Below, one piece after another: positions 28,297-36,225 of a stretch of 64,000 nt of DNA. This DNA comes from Spirosomataceae bacterium TFI 002 (lineage in GTDB: Bacteria; Bacteroidota; Bacteroidia; Cytophagales; Spirosomataceae): assembly GCA_900230115.1 (NCBI GenBank), contig LT907983.1, positions 4,510,774-4,574,773 of the forward strand, written 5' to 3'. Positions within the stretch are counted from its first letter, which is position 1, and each line of letters starts with the position of its first letter. Position numbers and translations under genes: made by a program. The notes below the pieces were generated by a model, which made no database searches, had not been told where the DNA came from, and saw only the letters and a program-made list of their open reading frames with translations.

Positions 28297-29283
28297 TTAA
28301 ATTTCAGATAAAACCTTTTCGATCAGGGCTTTAGTTTTCTTGATTCCTTCATCTTCCGAAAGCGTTTTTCCCTCATACTCTATTCCAATGTCTCCTTTGA
28401 AGCCAGCAGCTTTTACGATTTTCATGATCCTTAGGTAGTCAGATTCTGTTTCGTTTCCGTTTTCGTCAAAATCATGAGTCTTTGCACTTACTCCTTTAGC
28501 AAATGGCATAAGCTCCTCTATTCCTTTGTATCGGTTGTATTCTTTTGCACAACCATCGGCAGTTCTTTCCATACAGAAGTTTCCAAAATCTGGCAGTGTA
28601 CCTACATTCGCCATATTTACCGCTGTCATCACACCTGCTAACCAAGATCCGTCAGAGGAATAACCTCCATGATTTTCTACGATTATATTTATGCCTTGCG
28701 AAGCACCATATTCACCAAGTGCACTTAAGCCTTTCGCAGCATTTGCAGCTACTTCTTCAGCACTTCCTTCCCCAGCCGCATTCACTCGGATAGACTTTGC
28801 ACCTAAAAACTTAGCAATATCAACCCATGCGTGGTGATTGGCAACAGCTTCATTTCTTGCTAAGGAATCTGCATCGCCAAGGTTACCCAAAGCGTCACAC
28901 ATGATCAATCCAACTTTTACTCCTGCGTTATCACATCTCTGCTTGAAAGCTTTCCAGTATTCCATATTATTGGCTTTGCTGTAATAGAATGTATTTACAA
29001 GTTCTATTGTATTCACACCATAACTAGCAGCAATGCTAGGGAAGTCGTCAGGATTGAGTGTGCCTTGTAATAATGAATCAGGATTTGTCTTTAATAGACG
29101 GCCAAACTCTTGCCAGTTTCCGTTCAGTGCATCTCCAAAAAAGCTATTGTGCAATGACCACTGAGCAAGGGAAATGTTATAATCGGAAGGTATTTCCGTA
29201 GCAGTTTTCTCTTCAGTTGATGTACAGCTTATGATGCTGATACTAGTAAAAAGTGTAAAAAGTAAGATTAGGGTGTTTTTCAT
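28297..29283 (-). CDS. Sugar phosphate isomerase/epimerase family lipoprotein (AP endonuclease 2 fold)
   Basis: A 328-residue TIM-barrel protein of the xylose isomerase-like family, with a lipoprotein signal (ISIISCTSTEEK; the Cys is near residue 20). Barrel features: SLAQWSLHNSFFG, a metal-binding His/Asp/Glu set in MCDALGN, VENHGGYSSDG, PDFGNF and the last Glu in GIEYEGK. Periplasmic placement suggests it acts on an imported or secreted sugar derivative, fitting the nearby secreted oxidoreductase. The metal ligands look intact. The reaction is unknown. Confidence 0.85.
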   Translation of the reverse strand: MKNTLILLFTLFTSISIISCTSTEEKTATEIPSDYNISLAQWSLHNSFFGDALNGNWQEFGRLLKTNPDSLLQGTLNPDDFPSIAASYGVNTIELVNTFYYSKANNMEYWKAFKQRCDNAGVKVGLIMCDALGNLGDADSLARNEAVANHHAWVDIAKFLGAKSIRVNAAGEGSAEEVAANAAKGLSALGEYGASQGINIIVENHGGYSSDGSWLAGVMTAVNMANVGTLPDFGNFCMERTADGCAKEYNRYKGIEELMPFAKGVSAKTHDFDENGNETESDYLRIMKIVKAAGFKGDIGIEYEGKTLSEDEGIKKTKALIEKVLSEI

Positions 29284-29396
29284 TTTGGTTAGGATTGGTT
29301 GTTTTATAAATTCTTATTAGTGTTTTAAATCAAAATAGAAACTTCAATTGTTCGATGATATTCAACTACTGATAGTAGAACTTTTTTCAAAAGTTC

Positions 29397-29876
29397 TTAA
29401 CCCCAAAAGCCCCAAATAGCTTTTGCAGCATAGAAAATCATGATAAAGCATAAACTTACTTTCATCACTATTCCAGCGGCGAATCCAGCGAAACTTCCAA
29501 TAGCTGCCTTGAGAGCATTTTGTTTATCTCCCATTAGAAATTCACCTAACAGAGCACCTACGAATGCTCCAATGAAAATCCCAAAAGGACCAAAAAACAT
29601 CCCGATGATTAAGCCTGCAGTAGAACCTCGAGTTCCGGCTTTGGTACCACCAAACTTCTTTGTACCCCAAATGGGAACATAATAGTCTAGTAATGTTATA
29701 AGAACAGTGGCAAGACCCAGTGCCCATAATAATTCATCAGAAAATTGAGCGTATTTGCTGTAATGTAAGGTAATAATTCCTAAAAAGCTCAAAGGTGGTC
29801 CTGGCAAAGGTAGCACAGCCCCGATAAGCCCTACAATTAACATTACAACAGCTAAAACCAATAATACGATGTCCAT
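29397..29876 (-). CDS. DUF456 family membrane protein
   Basis: A 159-residue inner-membrane protein with four or five helices. It has the DUF456 hallmarks: a hydrophobic N-terminus (IVLLVLAVVMLIVGLIGAVLPLPGPPLSFLG), a Gly-rich middle (TKAGTRGSTAGLIIGMFFGPFGIFIGAFVGALLGEF) resembling glycine-zipper packing, and a C-terminal helix. Function is unknown. It is the last gene of the six-gene minus-strand operon; its ATG overlaps the aminotransferase stop by one base. Confidence 0.88.
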   Translation of the reverse strand: MDIVLLVLAVVMLIVGLIGAVLPLPGPPLSFLGIITLHYSKYAQFSDELLWALGLATVLITLLDYYVPIWGTKKFGGTKAGTRGSTAGLIIGMFFGPFGIFIGAFVGALLGEFLMGDKQNALKAAIGSFAGFAAGIVMKVSLCFIMIFYAAKAIWGFWG

Positions 29877-31117
29877 TAGTTAGGTATGGTTTGAGTAATG
29901 AGGCTTCGCTTTTCTTCAAAGAAATTAGACATTTTCGTACACGCATTGTCCAAAATATCGGTATTGGGTAAAAAAACGATTCTGAAATGGTGATTGTCAT
30001 TATGATTAAAGCCAGATCCTGGGACGATGAGTATTTTCTCTTCTATAAGGAGTTGCAAAGCAAAATCTTCATCATTCTCAATGTCAAATACTTTGGGGTC
30101 GTATTTTGGGAAAACATACAATGCTCCTTTTGGCTTTACACAGGTAATGCCTGGTATATTGGTCATTCTGGAATAAACCAAATCTCTTTGTTTGCACAAG
30201 CGGCCTTCGGGAGCAACTAAGTCATTGATACTCTGGTATCCGCCCAAAGCAGTTTGAATGGCGTATTGAGTAGGGACATTTGCACACAATCGCATACTAG
30301 CCAAAAGGTTAAAACCTTCTAGATAGTTTTTTGCTTTATGCTTAGCTCCACTTGAGATTACCCAACCACCTCTAAAACCAGTTGCTCTATAGTTTTTTGA
30401 CAAGCCGCCGAAAGTCATGAAGAAAACATCTTCATCTAAAGATGCTGTAGGAATGTGTACGTTTCCATCAAATAGGATTTTGTCATAAATCTCATCCGAA
30501 AAAACAATCAACTGATGCTCCTTAGCAAGTTTAACGATGCCTTCAAGCACTTCTTTGCTATATACAGCCCCAGTTGGGTTGTTTGGGTTAATGATGACAA
30601 TACCTTTAGTCTTAGGTGTTATTTTCTTTGCAATGTCGGCAAGGTCTGGGTTCCAATCGGATTCTTCGTCACATATATAATGCACAGGTTTTCCACCAGA
30701 AAGAGCTACCGCAGTTGTCCATAGAGGGTAATCCGGCGAAGGAATGAGCATTTCGTCTCCTGTATTAAGTAAGGCCTGCATTGCCATTACAATAAGTTCA
30801 CTAACTCCATTGCCAATAAAAACATCATCAATAGTGACGTCTTTTATCCCTATCTGCTGTGTATAATGTACCACAGCTTTGCGTGCAGGGAAAATACCGA
30901 GGTGGTGGCAATATCCTTGTGCATTACGAAGATTGAGAATCATGTCTTCCATGATTTCATCAGGTACATCAAAGCCAAAAGGGGCGGGGTTACCAATATT
31001 TAGATTGATGATCTTATGTCCATTATTCTCTAGTTGCTGGGCTTTTTCAAAAATAGGCCCTCTGATTGCATAACTTAGAGAATTTAACCTTTCGCTTTTT
31101 AGGTATTGCTTACTCAT
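29876..31117 (-). CDS. AlaA-like PLP-dependent class I/II aminotransferase
   Basis: A 413-residue cytosolic aminotransferase. Motifs: [52 protein letters not shown] and the Schiff-base Lys in [16 protein letters not shown]; the C-terminal Arg lies in HHFRIVFLP. This matches the AlaA branch that makes alanine from pyruvate and glutamate. It overlaps purC by 4 bases and DUF456 by 1 base, so it is translationally coupled to both. Substrate is inferred from the family. Confidence 0.9.
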   Translation of the reverse strand: MSKQYLKSERLNSLSYAIRGPIFEKAQQLENNGHKIINLNIGNPAPFGFDVPDEIMEDMILNLRNAQGYCHHLGIFPARKAVVHYTQQIGIKDVTIDDVFIGNGVSELIVMAMQALLNTGDEMLIPSPDYPLWTTAVALSGGKPVHYICDEESDWNPDLADIAKKITPKTKGIVIINPNNPTGAVYSKEVLEGIVKLAKEHQLIVFSDEIYDKILFDGNVHIPTASLDEDVFFMTFGGLSKNYRATGFRGGWVISSGAKHKAKNYLEGFNLLASMRLCANVPTQYAIQTALGGYQSINDLVAPEGRLCKQRDLVYSRMTNIPGITCVKPKGALYVFPKYDPKVFDIENDEDFALQLLIEEKILIVPGSGFNHNDNHHFRIVFLPNTDILDNACTKMSNFFEEKRSLITQTIPN

Positions 31118-32061
31118 CCTTTTCTATTATCTAAAAACAAACTTACGTTCGTTTTAATTCTTTCATAAATGTCCACATTATTAGCTGGAACAAACGCATC
31201 GCCTGTTACTTTTTCGTAAAGCTCTATGTAACGTTTACTTATTTCTTCTAACTTTTCGTCAGTCATTTCAGGTACGCTTTGTCCCTCTTTACCTTGAAAA
31301 CCATTTGCTATTAACCACTCCCTCACAAACTCTTTAGAAAGTTGTTTTTGAGCGAGTCCTTTTGATTGGTTTTCGTCGTAAGTATCTGAAATGAAATACC
31401 TAGAAGAATCTGGTGTATGGATCTCATCTATCAAATAAATGACACCGTCTTTTTCGCCAAACTCGTACTTAGTGTCTACTAAGATCAAGCCTTGTTTTGC
31501 TGCAATCTCAGTTCCACGCTGAAATAATGCTAAAGTATAAGCTTCTAACTGCTCGTATTTAGCTTTATCTACGATTCCATTGGCAATGATTTCTTCACGA
31601 CTAATGTCTTCATCGTGGCCTTCGTGAGCCTTGGTTGTAGGTGTAATTATTGGAGAGGGGAGTTTATCGTTCTCTTTGAGTCCTTCGGGTAATGTTACGC
31701 CACAAACTGTTCTGCGACCTGCTTTGTATTCTCTTGCAGCATGTCCTGCTAGATATCCTCTCACTACCATTTCGACTGGAAAAGTCTCACATTTGATACC
31801 GTAAGATGCATTAGGATCTGGGGTGGCAAGCAACCAGTTTGGAACAATGTCTTTTGTCGCTTCTAAGAATTTAGCAGCTATTTGAGTTAAAACTTGTCCT
31901 TTACATGGTATTGCTCTTGGCAAAATTACATCAAAAGCAGAGATACGATCTGAGGCGATCATTAGGACTTCGTCACCAAAGTCATACACGTCTCTCACTT
32001 TTCCGTTATAAACTCCTTTTTGACCTTCAAAACTAAAACTTGCTTCTTTTAATACATTCAT
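31114..32061 (-). CDS. purC: Phosphoribosylaminoimidazole-succinocarboxamide synthase
   Basis: A 315-residue enzyme of purine synthesis that joins aspartate to CAIR with ATP to give SAICAR. Motifs: [75 protein letters not shown] and [13 protein letters not shown] choose the ATG at 32061 over an upstream TTG at 32091 that overlaps the preceding gene. Length is that of the long bacterial form. It sits 1 base after the TPR gene in an otherwise unrelated operon. Confidence 0.95.
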   Translation of the reverse strand: MNVLKEASFSFEGQKGVYNGKVRDVYDFGDEVLMIASDRISAFDVILPRAIPCKGQVLTQIAAKFLEATKDIVPNWLLATPDPNASYGIKCETFPVEMVVRGYLAGHAAREYKAGRRTVCGVTLPEGLKENDKLPSPIITPTTKAHEGHDEDISREEIIANGIVDKAKYEQLEAYTLALFQRGTEIAAKQGLILVDTKYEFGEKDGVIYLIDEIHTPDSSRYFISDTYDENQSKGLAQKQLSKEFVREWLIANGFQGKEGQSVPEMTDEKLEEISKRYIELYEKVTGDAFVPANNVDIYERIKTNVSLFLDNRKG

Positions 32062-32062
32062 T

Positions 32063-32734
32063 TTACCACTTACCGTAATTGGTTTTATCAATTTGTTTTA
32101 AGCTATCAATCTTTCGGGGAATAAAATAAATCTCCTTAGATTTCAAAGCTTCCAATATTTGTAGAGCCTGCTCTCTATTTATTTTGGGAGGGCTGGTGTT
32201 ATTTAGCTCATCTTCTTTTTCATTAGACTTTTCTGCGTAACCATTCGACTCACTTTCTTTCTCTTCCTGCGATTGTGGGTTAGGAGGAGGTTGTTGATTA
32301 TTGTTTTTAAACTTCTTTTTTAAGAGTTCAAAATTATACAATAATTCTTCATTTGAGTTATTATTTGAAATGGCATTATGCAGAATATTTATCGCTTTAA
32401 GTGTGTCTTCACTGTCCAGCGAAATTCTTGCAAGCATGTTATAAGACCTGTTTCTAAGAATGGACTCTGGAGAGTTGGCAACCTCTTGAAACAAAGCAAC
32501 GGCATTGCTGGTGTCTTTCAATACATAATAACAGTTTCCAGCATTGAATTGTATTGTTTTGGAAATTGGAATTTCTAGGTTTTGTAAACTTTCAAAAGCA
32601 CTTACAGCTTCTTCGTATTCTCCATTTTGAAAATAAACCTCGAAGTTGTTGATAATAGCGTTGCTAGCTCTCACCTTTTCGGGAGACGAAAACTGCGTAA
32701 ACAATGCTATGAGGTAATATAATATATGTATCAC
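32063..32734 (-). CDS. TPR protein, BatC-like
   Basis: A 223-residue exported or anchored protein with an N-terminal hydrophobic segment and about three tetratricopeptide units ([55 protein letters not shown]), then a low-complexity Gln/Asn/Pro/Glu stretch and a [13 protein letters not shown] end. Alongside the VWA gene this resembles the BatB-BatC part of Bacteroidota aerotolerance operons. The start is GTG at 32734, one base from the VWA stop. BatA, BatD and BatE are not seen here. Confidence 0.8.
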   Translation of the reverse strand: MIHILYYLIALFTQFSSPEKVRASNAIINNFEVYFQNGEYEEAVSAFESLQNLEIPISKTIQFNAGNCYYVLKDTSNAVALFQEVANSPESILRNRSYNMLARISLDSEDTLKAINILHNAISNNNSNEELLYNFELLKKKFKNNNQQPPPNPQSQEEKESESNGYAEKSNEKEDELNNTSPPKINREQALQILEALKSKEIYFIPRKIDSLKQIDKTNYGKW

Positions 32735-32735
32735 A

Positions 32736-33698
32736 TTACAGTTTGAATATTTTCACCACAAAAATGGCATCAATGAGCACCAAAAGCAACGCAGGAATCA
32801 AAAAATAGAGATATTTATTGTTAGCAACTACCACAGTTCTCTCACTTTGGCTTACAGATTTAAATTGCTCAATAGCTGAACTTAGGTTTTTCAGAGGGTC
32901 AGCAGCATCATTTAACTCAAAGAAAAGCCCGTTTAGGTTAGTTGCAATATTTATCAAGCCAGTAAAGTTTGGTCTACTAATGACGTTATTGCCCAAATTG
33001 TCTTTAAGGTTTTGTCCATTCTCATCATATACTTCTCCACCAGCTTTAGTGCCTATTCCTACAAAAATTGAATGCAATCCCATTGCCTTTATTTTGGGTA
33101 CAATTGTTTTTACTTCTCCAAAATCTTCACCATCGGTAAAAAACACTGCTACTTTATTTCTCTCTTTTGCATTACCTTCTTCAGTAAGCTTTTCACCAGC
33201 AAGTGCTAATGCCGCCGAAAGGTTAGTGCCATTTTCATCGAGAAGTTTGGTGTTGAGTTTACTTATTGCAATTTTGATAACTTCGGTATCGAATGTTAGT
33301 GGAATCTGTATAAAAGCTTGTTCAGAAAAGATTATGATACCGATTCGGTTTTCTTTTATTCCATCTACCAGTTTGATTAACTCAGTTTTTGCTTTTTCTA
33401 TTCGCGATGGACTTACATCGCTGGCATTCATGGACTGCGATAAATCTACACAGAGGTAAATGTCCTTTCCAGCTGTTCTTGCTTCCATTTCGGTTATACC
33501 AAAACTTGGTCCTAAAATAGCTCCTATGATAAGTCCAAAATACAAGGTTCTAAGGATGAGCTTTAGTGAAGTTGCCCTCATGCTTAGCTCAAGTTTTTTT
33601 GCCAGATATTTAACCTTAATTAAATAATAGAGGTAGGAGATAGCAAAAATCGCAATTAATATGATCTCTAGGGTCGATATTTCGTTACTCCAAATCAT
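32736..33698 (-). CDS. VWA-domain membrane protein, BatB-like
   Basis: A 320-residue inner-membrane protein. Two helices near the N-terminus (residues about 8-25 and 45-65) lead into a von Willebrand A domain with an intact metal site (CVDLSQSMNASD, TFDTE, FFTDGEDFGEV). A third helix closes the C-terminus (YLYFLIPALLLVLIDAIFVV). This is the BatA/BatB topology. The Bat proteins are linked to aerotolerance and envelope stress, with unknown mechanism. Its start overlaps the deacetylase stop by 4 bases. Confidence 0.87.
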   Translation of the reverse strand: MIWSNEISTLEIILIAIFAISYLYYLIKVKYLAKKLELSMRATSLKLILRTLYFGLIIGAILGPSFGITEMEARTAGKDIYLCVDLSQSMNASDVSPSRIEKAKTELIKLVDGIKENRIGIIIFSEQAFIQIPLTFDTEVIKIAISKLNTKLLDENGTNLSAALALAGEKLTEEGNAKERNKVAVFFTDGEDFGEVKTIVPKIKAMGLHSIFVGIGTKAGGEVYDENGQNLKDNLGNNVISRPNFTGLINIATNLNGLFFELNDAADPLKNLSSAIEQFKSVSQSERTVVVANNKYLYFLIPALLLVLIDAIFVVKIFKL

Positions 33699-36181
33699 TT
33701 ACCAACGGAAACCAGGTTTGCAAAGAGTTTGTAAGCTCCTTCTACACCTGCTGGAAGTTCTCTAAAAAATGATAGTCCTGTATATATGTATTGTCCTTTC
33801 CCCACTTTGGCGATCAAAAGGCTACCATCTTTGGGCGTTTCAGATGAGTCATTCATACTTAATACAGACTCGAAATTACTGTCCCATTCACTACCAAAAT
33901 ACAAACCTCTTTCTTGAATCCAGCCGTCAAAGTCTTTAGCCGTAATTTGATTTGGAGTATTTAACAGTGGATGATTTTTTTGTAAAAAACGAACCTCTGC
34001 ATCTTCCTCACTTACTCTATCTCTACCCAAATCTAATTTGTAAGGACTGAAGCCATTTGCAAAACTACTAAAGCCTCCGGTAGTTTGGTATTGAACAATT
34101 ACTGTCCCACCTTGCTCCATGTATTTTTTAAAAATATCGTTCTTTTGAGCAAGCCAATCATGCACGTTGTAGGCTCTAATTCCTATTACGATTGCATCAT
34201 ATTTGCTTAGGTTTCCATTTATCTCAGCTTCGCTGAGTTGAGTTACTTTATAGCCCATTTGAACCATCGCTTGTGGCACTTCATCACCTGCACCCATTAC
34301 ATAAGCAATGTTGTTTCCTTTGGTTTTTACATCAAGTTTAATGGCTTTCAAGTTAGCTTTAGGAAAGTAGGATGTATTAGGAATATGGTCGTAGCTGATT
34401 TCGACAAGGGATTGATCAAAAACTTGATTGTTTGAAACAAACTCGACATTTAAATCACTACTAAGAGCATTTTTAGATGGTGTGATATCAAAACTCACTC
34501 GAATTCTTTCTCCTACGGAATTGAACTTTACAGGTACTTCGGCTGGGGATATTTTCCATCCATTGGCGGCCTGAATTTTAACTTTACCTTCACCCAAAAG
34601 TGAATTATTTTGAACTGTAACCTCCAATTTTTTCTGTTCAGTAGTATTCCAGATCATTACGTTTTGATCTAGGTTAACACTAAAGTTAGGTCTTACTTCC
34701 AGTTTTTTGTAAACCTCACCTTGAGCGGGTTCTACATATTTATGAATGACTGGAAGCTCAATTGATAAATCTACATTGTCAATTTTAATAACTGCCTTAA
34801 TAGTAGGTTCTGCCTGAAAAGGAAGGTTTATGAAAGCTAATTCTCTTTGGTAATTATTTCCAGCTGGCTCTTTTTCTAAGAAATAAGGTTGGGTACTGAA
34901 GTTGGGACTAAGCTTTAGTTCAAAGCTTTGAGTTTCCAATTGGTTCTTCTCAACTAACTTCCCAACATTTTTTGTCGATCCATCTATTTCAATTGCAACT
35001 AATTCAATAGGACTTGGATATTGGTGTAAAAGCTCTACTTGTCCTTTTACATTTTCACCTTTTGCATAAATGAATTTCTCGGCGTCAGCCTCCAAGTAAA
35101 CTCCGGCCATTGCCAATATTATTGCTGAAAGCTCGGCCTTTTTTTGTTCCACAATAGGGGAGTCCTCCACCATATTCAATGCTTTTTTTACTTGTAAGAG
35201 GGCAGGAACGCTTTCGGCTGGTTTTTGCGGATTGAAACTGTTAATCACATCTTTCAAAAGCATACTAACGAGTTCTCCATTTTTATATCGTGTCCAAGAG
35301 GTATTGATATTGTCCAATAGATCACCATCCGCTCTCTCGCCTTTGGTATAAAGGAAATTCTCTATTCTTTCACCTCTTCTAATCGCAGCACCGAATCCTT
35401 GACTACGATGTTGACTACGGGCTTTTGCGGCTAATTCTGGATAAGATAGACCAAGCAATTCATTGTAAATACTTAAATCAGTTCTTACAAAATCACCTTC
35501 GTCTGGTGGAGTATTTGTAAAACCTCTATTGTAAAAATTCCAATATATTCTTTTCGATTGCCATACTTTAACTAAGCTCAATTGATCTGGGAAGATTTTG
35601 GGATTAGCTGCTGCGTCAAATGCCAATGCGGCAAGAAATGCCGAAGCGGAATGGTGACCATGACCAGCTCTACTATCTGGTGGAAACCTAGTTACAATAA
35701 TATCTGGTTGAAAAGCTCTAATTCTATAAACCATGTCATACAACACTGTATCTAGGTTCCAGAATTCTAAAGCTTCTTCGGTGGTTTTACAATATCCAAA
35801 ATCAATGGCTCTTGTGAAGTATTGTTCGGCACCATCAACACTCCTCGCTTTCAGAAGTTCTTGAGTTCTTAGCAGCCCAACTGCTTCATTTTGTTCTGTA
35901 CCGATTAGATTTTGACCACCATCTCCTCTAGTCAATGAAAGATATGCAGTTCTAAGCTTTTTTTCATTAGCCATATAACTCAAAAAGAGCTGATTTTCAT
36001 CATCAGGATGAGCAGCTACGTACATTACTGCACCTACTGTATTTAATTTTTCAAGTCTTTGTAGTATTTCGCCGCTATTGTTTTGAGCAAAAGACTTAAT
36101 TTGAAATAAAATTAGAAAAAGGAAAAATAGGGTCTTTGTGAACTGGTTTCTGCTTGAGGATTGCATTGATTTCTTTCCCAT
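33695..36181 (-). CDS. Large secreted PIG-L family deacetylase with C-terminal GATase-like domain
   Basis: An 828-residue exported protein with a signal sequence at about 15-33. The LmbE/PIG-L domain (about 50-190) has the zinc motif AAHPDDENQL, LSLTRGDGGQNLIG and FPPDSRAGHGHHSASA, so it should remove acyl groups from an N-acyl amino sugar. A long beta-rich region follows. The last 220 residues form a GATase/ThuA-like fold (DAIVIGIRAYNVHDWLAQ, YMEQGGTVIVQYQ). Such architecture is common in Bacteroidota. It starts the six-gene operon. Zinc ligands look complete. Confidence 0.85.
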   Translation of the reverse strand: MGKKSMQSSSRNQFTKTLFFLFLILFQIKSFAQNNSGEILQRLEKLNTVGAVMYVAAHPDDENQLFLSYMANEKKLRTAYLSLTRGDGGQNLIGTEQNEAVGLLRTQELLKARSVDGAEQYFTRAIDFGYCKTTEEALEFWNLDTVLYDMVYRIRAFQPDIIVTRFPPDSRAGHGHHSASAFLAALAFDAAANPKIFPDQLSLVKVWQSKRIYWNFYNRGFTNTPPDEGDFVRTDLSIYNELLGLSYPELAAKARSQHRSQGFGAAIRRGERIENFLYTKGERADGDLLDNINTSWTRYKNGELVSMLLKDVINSFNPQKPAESVPALLQVKKALNMVEDSPIVEQKKAELSAIILAMAGVYLEADAEKFIYAKGENVKGQVELLHQYPSPIELVAIEIDGSTKNVGKLVEKNQLETQSFELKLSPNFSTQPYFLEKEPAGNNYQRELAFINLPFQAEPTIKAVIKIDNVDLSIELPVIHKYVEPAQGEVYKKLEVRPNFSVNLDQNVMIWNTTEQKKLEVTVQNNSLLGEGKVKIQAANGWKISPAEVPVKFNSVGERIRVSFDITPSKNALSSDLNVEFVSNNQVFDQSLVEISYDHIPNTSYFPKANLKAIKLDVKTKGNNIAYVMGAGDEVPQAMVQMGYKVTQLSEAEINGNLSKYDAIVIGIRAYNVHDWLAQKNDIFKKYMEQGGTVIVQYQTTGGFSSFANGFSPYKLDLGRDRVSEEDAEVRFLQKNHPLLNTPNQITAKDFDGWIQERGLYFGSEWDSNFESVLSMNDSSETPKDGSLLIAKVGKGQYIYTGLSFFRELPAGVEGAYKLFANLVSVGK

Positions 36182-36225
36182 TTAATAGAAAATCGCTATT
36201 TCTAGCTATTAATTGATAAATTTGT

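Noticed and set aside
36217-36224. TAAATTTG just before the subtilase start as a -7 promoter element
   Set aside because: It ends one base before the ATG, so transcription would start inside the gene; the match may be chance or the promoter lies further upstream.
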